Source of the DNA: JAIBJN01 sp963811635 | GTDB taxonomy: Bacteria; Actinomycetota; Thermoleophilia; Gaiellales; Gaiellaceae | Length of the DNA: 64,000 nt | NCBI GenBank assembly: GCA_963811635.1 | Contig: CAWESB010000015.1 | Location: forward strand, 186,001-250,000 | Reading direction: 5' to 3' | In this document: piece after piece, positions 35,008-43,618 of the stretch | Numbering within the stretch: position 1 is the stretch's first letter | How the letters are laid out: each line of letters opens with the position of its first letter | Notes under the pieces: generated by a model | What the model saw: the letters and a program-made list of their open reading frames with translations, nothing else | Database searches by the model: none | What the model was told of the DNA's origin: nothing | Program-made: the position numbers and the translations under genes

Positions 35008-36518
35008 CCGAGACCGCCGTCGCCGAGAACCCCCTGGCCGCAGGCCTGCGCATGCGCCGGCCGCCGGAGCCGTTTGCGCTCACGATCTTCGGCGCCTCCG
35101 GCGACCTGACCCAGCGGAAGCTGATGCCGGCGCTCTACTCGCTGGCCTTCCGCGGCCTCCTACCCGAGCACTACGGCATCGTCGGCGTCTCGCGTACGCC
35201 GATGGAGACCGACGACTTCCGCGACCGCATGCGCCAGGCGATCACCGAGCACGCGCGCGTCGAGTTCCGGCAGGACGTCTGGGACAGGCTGGCCGAGAAC
35301 ATGTCCTACGTGGCGGCCGACTTCGGCGAGCACGGCGGCGAGCAGGAGCTGCTTTCGTGCCTCGACGAGTTCGACCGCCACAAGGGGACCGGCGGCAACC
35401 GCGTCTACTACCTCGCCGTCCCGCCTAAGGCGATCGCCCCGATCGTCACTGCGCTCGGCACGACGCGCCGCGGGACGGGGTGGGCGCGACTGATCGTCGA
35501 GAAGCCGTTCGGCCACGACCTCGCGAGCGCCCAGGAGCTGAACCTGCTCATCCACGAGCACTTCGACGAGTCGGAGATCTTCCGCATCGACCACTACCTG
35601 GGCAAGGAGACCGTCCAGAACATGCTGGTCCTGCGCTTCGCCAACGGCATCTTCGAGCCGATCTGGAACCGCCAGTTCATCGACCATGTGCAGATCACGG
35701 TGGCCGAGTCGCTCGGGGTCGAGGGCCGCGGGGAGTTCTACGAGGACGTCGGGGCCATGCGCGACGTCGTCCAGAACCACATGCTCCAGCTTGTCGCGCT
35801 CACGGCGATGGAGCCACCGATCGACTTCGAGGCCGACGCGGTGCGCAACGAGAAGGTGAAGGTGCTGCGGGCGATCCACACGCCGGGCCCGAAGCACGTC
35901 GTCCGCGGCGAGTACGGCCCCGGCTTCATCGAGGGCGTCGAGGTGCCCGGCTACCGCGAGGAGCCCGGCGTGCGGCCGGACTCGGAGACCGAGACCTATG
36001 TCGCTGCCAAGCTCTACGTCGACAACTGGCGCTGGGCGGACACGCCCTTCTACATCCGCACGGGCAAGCGGCTCCCGCGGCGCGAGACGACGATCGCGAT
36101 CCAGTTCAAGCGCGCGCCGCACCCGCCGTTCGAGATCGACGACGAGGAGGGACTGCGCCCCAACATCCTCCTGGTCCACATCCAGCCCGACGAGGGCGTC
36201 TCGCTCGCGATCGGCGCGAAGGTGCCCGGCCAGGGCGTCTCCATCCGCACCGTGCACATGGACTTCCTCTACGGCGGCGCCTTCCGCGTCGGACTTCCCG
36301 AGGCGTACGAGCGTCTCATCCTCGACTGCCTGCTCGGCGACGCCACGCTGTTCACGCGCGCGGACGAGGTCGAGGAGCAGTGGGCGATCGTCGACGCGAT
36401 GCTCGCCCCCTGGAAGCGCGACCGGCCGCACTTCCCCAACTACGCGGCCGGGGCGTGGGGCCCGCTCGCGGCCGACGAGCTCCTGCACCGCGACGGCCGC
36501 TCCTGGAGGCGGCACTAG
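35004..36518 (+). CDS. zwf: Glucose-6-phosphate 1-dehydrogenase
   Basis: A 504-residue enzyme for the first oxidative pentose phosphate step, making NADPH and 6-phosphogluconolactone. The coenzyme loop is FGASGDLTQRKL; the substrate site is RIDHYLGKETVQN with the conserved Lys and His; EKPFGHD and a C-terminal beta-sheet domain are present. It overlaps gnd by four bases and its stop TAG shares a G with the GTG start of opcA, whose product assembles or activates this enzyme. Confidence 0.95.
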   Translation: MTETAVAENPLAAGLRMRRPPEPFALTIFGASGDLTQRKLMPALYSLAFRGLLPEHYGIVGVSRTPMETDDFRDRMRQAITEHARVEFRQDVWDRLAENMSYVAADFGEHGGEQELLSCLDEFDRHKGTGGNRVYYLAVPPKAIAPIVTALGTTRRGTGWARLIVEKPFGHDLASAQELNLLIHEHFDESEIFRIDHYLGKETVQNMLVLRFANGIFEPIWNRQFIDHVQITVAESLGVEGRGEFYEDVGAMRDVVQNHMLQLVALTAMEPPIDFEADAVRNEKVKVLRAIHTPGPKHVVRGEYGPGFIEGVEVPGYREEPGVRPDSETETYVAAKLYVDNWRWADTPFYIRTGKRLPRRETTIAIQFKRAPHPPFEIDDEEGLRPNILLVHIQPDEGVSLAIGAKVPGQGVSIRTVHMDFLYGGAFRVGLPEAYERLILDCLLGDATLFTRADEVEEQWAIVDAMLAPWKRDRPHFPNYAAGAWGPLAADELLHRDGRSWRRH

Positions 36519-37381
36519 TGGGCACCACCACGCTGCGGGAGCTCGAGCGCGAGCTGGCGCAGCTGCGGGACGCCTCGACCGAGCCGGGCGCGGCGCCGCG
36601 CATGCGCGCCTCGGTGATGACGCACATCGCCTGGGTGCCGGAGCGCTGGGTCGAGGAGGCGACCGGGACGCTCGCCGGCCTCGCCGAGCGCCACCCGTCG
36701 CGCGCGATCCTGCTCTTCCCGAGGCCGGACGATCCCGACGCGCTCGAGGGCGAGGTCGACTTCCGCTGCTTCGTCCGCGGCGGTCAGCAGCGCGAGGTGT
36801 GCTCCGAGGTGATCTCCCTGCGCCTCTGCGGCGCGCGCGCCGCGGCGCCGGCCAGCGTCGTCATGCCGCTGCTCGTCTCCGATCTCCCCGTCTTCCTGCG
36901 CTGGCGTGGGCCGCTGCCCTTCGGTGCGGTCGAGCTGGAGCAGCTCGTCGGCGTCGCCGACCGGCTCGTGGTCGACTCGCGCGAGTGGCCCGACGCCGAG
37001 CGCGACCTGGGGCTCCTCCCGGAGCTCTTCGACCGCATCGTGGTCTCGGACATCTCCTGGGCACGAACGGAGCGGTGGCGTGCAGGCGTCGCCGACCTCT
37101 GGCCGGCCGTGGCCGAGGCGACGACGATTCGCGTCGCGGGCCCGAGGACCGAGGCGGGGCTCCTGCGCGGCTGGCTCGCCTCGCGCCTCGGGCGCGAGAT
37201 CGCCCTCGAGCTCGAGCCGGCCGGGGAGATCGAGCTCGTCGAAGTGGACGGGCACGACTGCCACCCCGTCAGGCTCGAGGCCGGAACCTCGAGCGACCTT
37301 CTCTCCGACCAGCTCGAGGTCTTCTCCCGGGATCGCGTCTACGAGGAGGCCGTACGCAGCTTCTCGTCTCAGCCGACCTAG
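36518..37381 (+). CDS. opcA: Glucose-6-phosphate dehydrogenase assembly protein OpcA
   Basis: A 287-residue protein of the OpcA family, which in actinobacteria and cyanobacteria binds glucose-6-phosphate dehydrogenase and raises its activity. Features include MTHIAWVPE near residue 34, a central FRWRGPLP-like segment (VFLRWRGPLPFG) and LVVDSREWPD. It has no catalytic motif of its own. The GTG start overlaps the zwf stop by one base (TAGTG). The lactonase gene begins inside its 3' end. Confidence 0.9.
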   Translation: MGTTTLRELERELAQLRDASTEPGAAPRMRASVMTHIAWVPERWVEEATGTLAGLAERHPSRAILLFPRPDDPDALEGEVDFRCFVRGGQQREVCSEVISLRLCGARAAAPASVVMPLLVSDLPVFLRWRGPLPFGAVELEQLVGVADRLVVDSREWPDAERDLGLLPELFDRIVVSDISWARTERWRAGVADLWPAVAEATTIRVAGPRTEAGLLRGWLASRLGREIALELEPAGEIELVEVDGHDCHPVRLEAGTSSDLLSDQLEVFSRDRVYEEAVRSFSSQPT

Positions 37382-37980
37382 CGGAGACCGGCGCCGCCTG
37401 GATCGCCGAGCGGGCCGAGGGCCGGTCGCCCCTCCGGATCGCGCTCACCGGCGGCTCGACGCCGAGGCCGGTTTACGAGCGCCTGGCGGAGCTTCCGCTG
37501 GACTGGGGCTCGTGGCACGTCTGGTGGAGCGACGAGCGGGCGGTTCCCCCCGAGCACCCGGATTCGAACGAGCGCCTCGCCCGCGAGGCGCTGCTCTCCC
37601 GAGTCCCGATCCCCGAGGAGCAGATCCATCCGTTGCGCTCGCCGGAGGACCCGCTTCCGGAGCGGTTCGATCTCGTTCTGCTCGGCATCGGCTCCGACGG
37701 GCACACCGCCTCGCTCTTCCCGGGCCACGATGACGAGCTGGCCGACCCGGGTCCGCTGGTCTACGTCCCCGTGCCCGGCCTCCCGCCGCCGCACCCGCGG
37801 ATCACCTTCTCGCTGCCGTACCTCAATTCCCAGCCGCTCGTGGCCCTGCTGGTCTCCGGCGCGGCGAAGCGGGAGGTGCTGGGGCGGGTGCTGGACGGGG
37901 ACGAGGAGCTTCCCCCCGCTCGCGTGCGGGCTGCCGAGACGGTCGTCCTCGCCGACGAGGCCGCGGCGCTACCCGGCTAG
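37354..37980 (+). CDS. pgl: 6-phosphogluconolactonase, probable ACG start
   Basis: About 208 residues of the SugarP-isomerase fold that hydrolyses 6-phosphogluconolactone. ALTGGSTPRPVYERL (phosphate loop), WWSDERAVPPEHPDSN and GIGSDGHTASLFPG are diagnostic. No ATG, GTG, TTG or CTG lies at a sensible distance. A GAGGAGG (37343-37349) four bases before ACG (37354-37356) makes ACG the likely initiator, giving MQLLVSADLAETGAAW, or it marks a C-for-T sequence error. The gene overlaps opcA by 28 bases and ends the operon, overlapping the convergent amidase by 12 bases. Confidence 0.88.
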   Translation, partial: TQLLVSADLAETGAAWIAERAEGRSPLRIALTGGSTPRPVYERLAELPLDWGSWHVWWSDERAVPPEHPDSNERLAREALLSRVPIPEEQIHPLRSPEDPLPERFDLVLLGIGSDGHTASLFPGHDDELADPGPLVYVPVPGLPPPHPRITFSLPYLNSQPLVALLVSGAAKREVLGRVLDGDEELPPARVRAAETVVLADEAAALPG

Positions 37981-39078
37981 CGCCGCTTCCAGCGCTTCGC
38001 CGACCGCGAGCACGAGGGCGTCCGCGCCCGGGCGGCCGACGATCTGGATCGACGCCGGGAGGCCCTCCTCGGCCGGGCCGCAGGGGAGAGCGAGCGCGGG
38101 CCAGCCCGTCGCGTTGAACGGTCGGGTCAGGCTGATCATCCGCTCGCGCAGGGCGAGGTCGCCGAGACCGACGGGCGGGGCGACCATCGGCATCGTCGGC
38201 GTCAGGAGGACGTCGAAGCCGTCCAGCGCCGCCAGTGCCCGCCCACGGTATGCCTCCCGCTCCGCCCGCGAGGCCTCGACGGCCTCGTCGGAGACCGCGA
38301 ACGCCGCCTCGAGCTTACGGCGGACGTTCTCGCCGTAGAGCTCGGCGTGCTCGGCGAAGAGGTCCCGGTGGACGTCCGCGGCCTCGGCCTGGAAGGCCGG
38401 GTTCAGGTCGCCCGGGAACGGGAGGTCGATTTGCTCCGCGCCGGGAAGGAGCTCGGCGGCGGCCTCGACCCGGGCGCGCACGAGCGGATCGGCGTCCTCC
38501 GTCCAGGCTACCCCCGCCCGGACGCTCGCCGGGGTCGCCTCGGCCTGGAGGCCGAACGCACGCATGATCTCGGCGCAGGCGGCCACCGTGACCGCCATGG
38601 GGCCGACGGTGTCGAAGCTGGGGGCCAGCGGAAAGACACCGTCCGCGGGCACGAGCCCCCACGTCGGCTTGAAGCCGACGACCCCGCAGCAGGCGGCCGG
38701 GAGGCGGATCGAGCCGGCGCTGTCCGTCCCGAGGGCGACCTCGCAGAGGCCCGCAGCCAGTGCGGCGCCGTTGCCCCCGCTCGAGCCGCCGGGGATCCGG
38801 CTCGCGTCGAGCGGGTTGACGACCGCGCCGAAGTGCGGGTTGTCGGAGGTGATCCCGTAGGCGAACTCGTGCAGGTTCGTCTTGCCGACGACGCCGTACC
38901 CGGCCGCCTCGAGGGCGATCACCGAGCTCGCCGTCCGCTCGGGGACGTGCTCGCGGTAGATCGCCGAGCCGTAGGTGGTGACGAGGCCCGCGGTGTCGAT
39001 CAGGTCCTTGACGGCGAGGCGAACGCCCGCCGGCGCCGGCTCGGGGACGGCGAGGAACGCCCGGTAGGGGTCAGGCAA
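37969..39078 (-). CDS. Amidase signature family hydrolase
   Basis: A 369-residue amidase. The Ser-cisSer-Lys triad is visible as Lys24 (LAVKDLID), Ser98 in PGGSSGGNG and Ser122 in GTDSAGSIRLPA. It is smaller than GatA (about 480) and lacks clear signs of a GatB partner, so a stand-alone amidase acting on small amides is likely; the substrate is unknown. The start is TTG, which overlaps the preceding small membrane gene by eight bases, so it is coupled to the cytochrome oxidase operon. Confidence 0.85.
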   Translation of the reverse strand: MPDPYRAFLAVPEPAPAGVRLAVKDLIDTAGLVTTYGSAIYREHVPERTASSVIALEAAGYGVVGKTNLHEFAYGITSDNPHFGAVVNPLDASRIPGGSSGGNGAALAAGLCEVALGTDSAGSIRLPAACCGVVGFKPTWGLVPADGVFPLAPSFDTVGPMAVTVAACAEIMRAFGLQAEATPASVRAGVAWTEDADPLVRARVEAAAELLPGAEQIDLPFPGDLNPAFQAEAADVHRDLFAEHAELYGENVRRKLEAAFAVSDEAVEASRAEREAYRGRALAALDGFDVLLTPTMPMVAPPVGLGDLALRERMISLTRPFNATGWPALALPCGPAEEGLPASIQIVGRPGADALVLAVGEALEAALAG

Positions 39079-39187
39079 CCGAGTCGTAGATGATCGCGAT
39101 CGCCACCGACCCGGCGAACAGCACGAGCGCGATCCCGAGGAGCAGGAGCCCCAGGCGCATGTTCTTGCGACTCAGCTCGGGATCCAC
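39071..39187 (-). CDS. 38-residue single-helix membrane protein of the oxidase operon
   Basis: A very small protein: a charged N-terminus (MDPELSRKNMRLG) followed by one transmembrane helix (LLLLGIALVLFAGSVAIAII) and a short tail. GTG 39187 overlaps the ctaB stop by one base (TAGTG), and its stop overlaps the amidase start, so it is translationally coupled on both sides. Similar tiny membrane proteins occur in terminal oxidase operons, where they serve as accessory subunits. Tight spacing and clean helix composition support it as real. No homologue can be named with certainty. Confidence 0.6.
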   Translation of the reverse strand: MDPELSRKNMRLGLLLLGIALVLFAGSVAIAIIYDSVA

Positions 39188-40389
39188 TAGACCAGCACCG
39201 GGTCGATCGCCATGGCGACGAAGAGGAGCGCGAGGTACGCGAGCGAGTAGCTGAACAGCCTGCGCGCGCGGACCGGGGTCGTCTGGCGCTGGAGGGCGAG
39301 TGCGAGCCCGATGAAGGCCAGGCCGAGAACGGCCGCGCTGACGAGGTAGACCGCTCCGAGCGTTCGCCCGAGCACGGGCAGCAGCGTGACCCCGACGAGC
39401 ACGAACGAGTAGAGGACGATCGAGCGTGCGGTCTCACGCTCGCCGCGCACGACGGGGAGCATCGGGATCCCGGCAGCCGCGTAGTCCCGCTTGATCAGGA
39501 GCGCCAGCGCCCAGAAGTGGGGCGGCGTCCAGAAGAAGACGATCAGGAAGAGCGCGAACGCGGTCAGGGTCAGGTTCCCTGTCGCGGCCGCGTAGCCGAC
39601 GAGCGGGGGCACGGCGCCCGCTGCGCCGCCGATGACGATGTTCTGCGGCGTCGACCGCTTCAGCCAGCGCGTGTAGACCATGACGTAGAAGAGGTTCCCG
39701 GCCAGGGCGAGCAGCGCGGCGAGGACGTTGACGAAGCTCGTGAGGACGACGTACGAGAGGGCGGAGAGGGCGAGCCCGAACTCGAGCGCCCGCTCCGGCG
39801 GCACGCGGCCGGAGGCGACGGGGCGGGTGGCCGTGCGCTTCATATGCGTGTCGATGTCCGCGTCGAGGACGTGGTTGAGCGCGCTCGCGCCGCCGCAGGC
39901 CAGCGCCAGGCCGCCCAGCGTCGCCAGCATCAGGCCGGCGGAGGGCAACCCGCCCGCGCCCACGATCATGCCGCCGGCGCCGGTGATGAGCAGGAGCACC
40001 ATGATCCGCGGCTTCGTCAGCGTCAGGTAGTCGCGCCAGGACCCGGCCGCGACCGGCACACCGCCGCGGAAGGCCACCGCGGTGCATACGGCGGCGGCCG
40101 CCAGGGCCGCGGCGCCGAGCGTCACGTGGAGCCAGGTGGGCGCGTCCGCCAGGGCTGCGAGGCCGGCGAAGGAGAAGAGGAAGAACGACGCCCCGGCCGA
40201 CCAGAGCAGATCCGGGCGGTCCGGGTGCGCCAGCCGAGCGGTCAGGGCCGTCGCCGCGAGCAGCGCGAGCGTCACGTGCGCCGTCACGTCGTGGGCGAGG
40301 CCCCACGAGCCGGTCGCCACGACGGCGGCGACGCCGGCCGTGGCCGCGATCGCCGTCAGGCGCAGCCAGGGGCCTGGACGCGTGCTCAC
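39187..40389 (-). CDS. ctaB: Protoheme IX farnesyltransferase with N-terminal membrane extension
   Basis: A 400-residue integral membrane prenyltransferase that converts heme B to heme O for the oxidase. The core (about residues 115-400) has LTKPRIMVLLLITG, the prenyl-diphosphate site NHVLDADIDTHMKRTATRPV and a later WTPPHFWALAL. The typical length is about 300; here ~110 extra residues with three or four helices precede the core (WGLAHDVTAHVTLALLAATALTA and others), perhaps a remnant or fusion of a heme A synthase-like helix bundle. The GTG start overlaps the ctaD stop (GTGA). Confidence 0.9.
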   Translation of the reverse strand: MSTRPGPWLRLTAIAATAGVAAVVATGSWGLAHDVTAHVTLALLAATALTARLAHPDRPDLLWSAGASFFLFSFAGLAALADAPTWLHVTLGAAALAAAAVCTAVAFRGGVPVAAGSWRDYLTLTKPRIMVLLLITGAGGMIVGAGGLPSAGLMLATLGGLALACGGASALNHVLDADIDTHMKRTATRPVASGRVPPERALEFGLALSALSYVVLTSFVNVLAALLALAGNLFYVMVYTRWLKRSTPQNIVIGGAAGAVPPLVGYAAATGNLTLTAFALFLIVFFWTPPHFWALALLIKRDYAAAGIPMLPVVRGERETARSIVLYSFVLVGVTLLPVLGRTLGAVYLVSAAVLGLAFIGLALALQRQTTPVRARRLFSYSLAYLALLFVAMAIDPVLV

Positions 40390-41999
40390 GTCTTCAGCTC
40401 CTTGAGCCGCAGGCGCAGGTCGCGCAGCGGCCGGGGGCTCGAGACGTAGGGGACCTCGTCGAAGTTGTGGGCCGGGGGCGGCGAGGTCGCGTACCACTCG
40501 AGCGTGTCCGCCGTCCAGGGATCGTTGCTCAGACGTGGGCCGCTCCGCCAGCTCTTGGCGGCGTTCCAGACGAAGACGAGCAATGCGATTCCCATGAGAA
40601 ACGCCCCGAGGGTCGAGATCAGGTTGTACCACTCGAAGAGCCCCTCGCGATCGTACGTGTAGATACGCCGCGGCATGCCCATCAGCCCGAGCATGTGCTG
40701 CGGCAGGAACGCGGCGTTGAAGCCGATGAACAGGAGCCAGAAGTGGGCCTTCGCCAGCCCCTCGTCGTACATCCGGCCGGTGATCTTCGGGAACCAGAAG
40801 TAGGTCCCGGCGAAGATTCCGAAGACGGTGCCGCCGAAGAGGACGTAGTGCAGGTGCGCGACGACGTAGTACGAGTCCTGCGCCTGGTAGTCCACGGGAT
40901 AGGCCGCGAGCATGATCCCGGAGAGGCCGCCCATCGTGAAGAGGGCGATGAAGCCGAGCGCGAAGTAGAGCGGAGCCCGGAACCAGAGGTGGCCCTTCCA
41001 GAGCGTCGCGAGCCAGTTGAAGATCTTGATCGCAGTCGGAACGGCCACGGCGAAGGACGCGATCATGAACCAGTCCGAGAGGTAGTCCGACATGCCCGTC
41101 GTGAACATGTGGTGCGCCCACACGAGCATGCTCGCGAAGGCGATGCCGATGGTCGAGAAGGCGATCGCCTTGTAGCCGAAGATCGGCTTGCGCGAGAAGA
41201 CCGGGATGACCTCCGAGATCATCCCCATCGCGGGCAGGACCATGATGTAGACCTCGGGGTGGCCGAAGAACCAGAACATGTGCTGCCAGAGGATCGCCCC
41301 GTCCTGGCCTGTGAAGAAGCTCGTGTCGACCTGGCGGTCGAGGAGGAGCAGCGTCACGGCCGCGGAGATTGTCGGGAGCACCAGCACCAGCAGGACCGAG
41401 TAGGCCTCCATCGACCAGACGAAGAGCGGGATGCGCATCCAGGTCATGCCGGGCGTGCGCATGTTGTGGATCGTGACGATGAAGTTGATCGCGCCGGCCA
41501 ACGACGAGAGCGAGGTCAGGTGCAGGCCGAGGATCCAGAGGTCCTGCCCCGACCCGGGGCTGAACTCGGCGGTCGAGAGGGGCGTGTAGGCCGTCCACCC
41601 CGAGTTGGCGGCGCCGCCGTCCGCGAGGAAGCTCGAGAGGATGATGAGCCCGCCGAGGAGGAAGAGCCAGTACGAGAGCGCGTTCAGGCGCGGGAACGCC
41701 ATGTCCTTCGCGCCGATCATCAGTGGGACGAGGTAGTTGCCGAAGCCCGCGAGGATCGGGACGACGAAGAGGAAGACCATCGCCGTGCCGTGGATCGTGA
41801 ACAGCTGGTTGTAGGAGTTCTGGGTGATGAAGTCGTTGTCCGCCTGCGCGAGCTGGGCCCGCATCAGGAGCGCCATCACCCCGGCCGCGAAGAAGAAGAA
41901 GAACGCGGTGACGATGTAGAGGATCCCGATCCGCTTGTGGTCGACCGTCGTCAGCCAGCTGGTGACGCGGCCGTCGCGCCAGGTCGGGTTGACCGTCAC
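40386..41999 (-). CDS. ctaD: Cytochrome c oxidase subunit I (caa3 type)
   Basis: A 537-residue twelve-helix subunit carrying heme a and the heme a3-CuB centre. Ligands are visible: IHGTAMVF (heme a His), WQHMFWFFGHPEVYIM (CuB His with the cross-linked Tyr and the A1-type Glu of the D channel), the VWAHHMF His pair and VVAHLHYVLFGG (both heme a3 and heme a His). It starts with GTG 16 bases after ctaC. No subunit III or IV gene is present in this cluster, so these must lie elsewhere. Confidence 0.96.
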   Translation of the reverse strand: MTVNPTWRDGRVTSWLTTVDHKRIGILYIVTAFFFFFAAGVMALLMRAQLAQADNDFITQNSYNQLFTIHGTAMVFLFVVPILAGFGNYLVPLMIGAKDMAFPRLNALSYWLFLLGGLIILSSFLADGGAANSGWTAYTPLSTAEFSPGSGQDLWILGLHLTSLSSLAGAINFIVTIHNMRTPGMTWMRIPLFVWSMEAYSVLLVLVLPTISAAVTLLLLDRQVDTSFFTGQDGAILWQHMFWFFGHPEVYIMVLPAMGMISEVIPVFSRKPIFGYKAIAFSTIGIAFASMLVWAHHMFTTGMSDYLSDWFMIASFAVAVPTAIKIFNWLATLWKGHLWFRAPLYFALGFIALFTMGGLSGIMLAAYPVDYQAQDSYYVVAHLHYVLFGGTVFGIFAGTYFWFPKITGRMYDEGLAKAHFWLLFIGFNAAFLPQHMLGLMGMPRRIYTYDREGLFEWYNLISTLGAFLMGIALLVFVWNAAKSWRSGPRLSNDPWTADTLEWYATSPPPAHNFDEVPYVSSPRPLRDLRLRLKELKT

Positions 42000-42015
42000 T
42001 CGGTCCGGACCGCCA

Positions 42016-43053
42016 CTAGCCCTGGCCTGCCTGCTCCTGCTGCGCCGGAGCGAGCAGCTCGTTCGACTTGATGTACTCGATCAGCGCCTGCACCTCGAAC
42101 GCGGGCCAGCCCCGCCCGACGGGCGGCATGTAGACCGCGACGCCGGGCGTGTCGATGCCGTTGTCGAGGATCGCGGTCAGCGCCTCCGGGTCGACGAGCG
42201 TGCCGTTCTTGGCGATCGGCGGGCCGAGGTCGCCCTCGCCGGCGAGGCCGTGGCACTTGGCGCAGACGCCATCCCAGGTCTCGCGCCCGAGACGGAGCTG
42301 TGCGGCCCCCGGCTGGTCCTGGCCGGTGAGAAGCTGCAGGCTGCTCTCGTACTCCGACTGTGAGAGCACCTCGACGGTCGTGGGCATGACCGCGTGCAGC
42401 ACGCCGCAGAGCTCGGCGCAGTGGCCCTCGTACACGCCCTCCTTCGTCGGCTGGAAGCGGAGGACGTTCGTCCGCCCCGGGATGGCGTCGCGCTTGCCGG
42501 CCAGCTCCGGCACCCACCAGCTGTGATTGACGTCGTAGGACGTCAGCTCGAGCCGCACCGGCCGGTCGACCGGGAGCGCGAGCGTGTTGATCGCGATCTG
42601 ACCCTCGGGATAGACGTAGCGCCAGTAGAACTGGTGGCCTTCCACCTGGATGACCAGCTCGTTCGAGCGGTCTCCGGCGCCCTGGACGGCCTCCGTGCGC
42701 GCGAGCACGACCGCGGCGATCCCGACGAGGATCACCGCTGGGATGATCGTCCAGATGATCTCGATCCGCGTGTTGCCGTGGATCTGCGGGCCCTCGGCGT
42801 CCTCCGGCGTCGAGCTGCGGCGCCGGAAGCGGATGATGAAGAGGATGAGCGCCGCCTCGACGGCGACGAAGACGACCGCACAGATGGCGAAGACGAACCA
42901 GTAGAGCTGGTTGATCGCCTCGCTGTTCGGCGATGCGGGGCTCGCCGGGGAGAAGCCGCCGTTCGAGGGCTCCTGCCCGAATGCGGCCGGGACGACGCCG
43001 AGGGCGAGCGCCGCGAGCGCGGCGGCGATGACGGCGGGTTTCGTCCTCCCCAT
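42016..43053 (-). CDS. ctaC: Cytochrome c oxidase subunit II with fused cytochrome c domain
   Basis: A 345-residue subunit: signal peptide (to about 26), two transmembrane helices, a cupredoxin domain with CuA ligands in VNHSWWVPEL, EGHCAELCGVLHAVM, and a C-terminal cytochrome c domain with CAKCHG and the distal Met in YMPPVG. The fusion defines a caa3-type oxidase that accepts electrons through its own heme c. It is the first gene of the oxidase operon. A near-consensus TAGAAT lies 11 bases before its ATG. Confidence 0.95.
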   Translation of the reverse strand: MGRTKPAVIAAALAALALGVVPAAFGQEPSNGGFSPASPASPNSEAINQLYWFVFAICAVVFVAVEAALILFIIRFRRRSSTPEDAEGPQIHGNTRIEIIWTIIPAVILVGIAAVVLARTEAVQGAGDRSNELVIQVEGHQFYWRYVYPEGQIAINTLALPVDRPVRLELTSYDVNHSWWVPELAGKRDAIPGRTNVLRFQPTKEGVYEGHCAELCGVLHAVMPTTVEVLSQSEYESSLQLLTGQDQPGAAQLRLGRETWDGVCAKCHGLAGEGDLGPPIAKNGTLVDPEALTAILDNGIDTPGVAVYMPPVGRGWPAFEVQALIEYIKSNELLAPAQQEQAGQG

Positions 43054-43064
43054 GGGCCGTTGCG

Positions 43065-43070
43065 ATTCTA
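43065..43070 (-). promoter_or_regulatory. -10 element of the oxidase operon
   Basis: TAGAAT on the minus strand, 11 bases upstream of the ctaC ATG. No clear -35 is seen at 16-18 bases. Confidence 0.45.
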
Positions 43071-43158
43071 TTCGGCCCGGCGGGAGCCCGGCTTCGACAC
43101 GAATGTCACTCGTTCGAGGGAGTTGAAATTCACCCGAAATGTGGTTCAGTTAGGGCTA

Positions 43159-43273
43159 GCGAGGAACCCTCTTTAGCGGCAAAGAGGGACTCGCCGTCGG
43201 CATCGCCGGAAGCTGGGAGAGGTTTTCGCGCGCCGAGGGGAGATTCGCTTGGGGGAACCCTGTTTCCCCCAAG
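43159..43273 (+). other. Structured intergenic region, possible RNA leader
   Basis: Two well-formed stem-loops sit between ctaC and the small gene at 43304. The first pairs GCGAG (43159-43163) and CCCTCTTT (43167-43174) with AAAGAGGG and CTCGC, leaving an asymmetric GAA/A bulge and the loop AGCGGC. The second is a perfect 10-base stem CTTGGGGGAA/TTCCCCCAAG (43248-43273). A TTGAAA at 43123-43128 might be a -35. I do not recognise a known riboswitch class. Confidence 0.35.
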
Positions 43274-43291
43274 AGCCCCACCGCAGAGCAC

Positions 43292-43297
43292 TAGGCT
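43292..43297 (+). promoter_or_regulatory. -10 element of a leaderless transcript
   Basis: TAGGCT six bases before the GTG at 43304. If this is used, the structured region upstream would not be part of the mRNA. Confidence 0.4.
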
Positions 43298-43303
43298 TTC
43301 GGT

Positions 43304-43618
43304 GTGACGCACGAAGCCTGGGTCGTTCCACTTCCTGCCGGCGTGACCGAGCCGTTCGAGGTCTTCGTCAACGGCGTGCTCCAGACGCCGGGCGTCGACT
43401 ACGACGTCTTTGCCGGAACGCTCCAGTTCAGGAAGCCGCTTGCCCGTGAGGGCCGGCTCGGCCTGCTGCGCTGGGCGAGCATGTTCTTCGGTGTCGCCGG
43501 GACGTACCGGAAGAACGATTCGGTCGACGTCGTCTACGAGGTCGATGGACGGCGCGCCGTGGCCTCCGGGCTGACGATCATCCCGCCAGGCGGGCGAGAA
43601 CCGTCCCAGTCGAGCTGA
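43304..43618 (+). CDS. Hypothetical protein, tail-fibre-like beta domain
   Basis: A 104-residue protein with no signal peptide or membrane helix. The stretch FEVFVNGVLQTPGVDYDV followed by LQFRKPLA resembles the small beta domains found in phage tail-fibre and capsid-decoration proteins, but the match is short. The rest is not recognised. Its 3' end overlaps the convergent DUF4395 gene by 41 bases, which is more than usual here. The GTG start and the TAGGCT hexamer six bases upstream support it as a real gene. Confidence 0.5.
   Translation: MTHEAWVVPLPAGVTEPFEVFVNGVLQTPGVDYDVFAGTLQFRKPLAREGRLGLLRWASMFFGVAGTYRKNDSVDVVYEVDGRRAVASGLTIIPPGGREPSQSS

Noticed and set aside
43140..43290. c-di-AMP (ydaO) or c-di-GMP riboswitch
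   Set aside because: GGGGGAACC resembles one ydaO block, but the other conserved blocks and the expected downstream gene types are absent.
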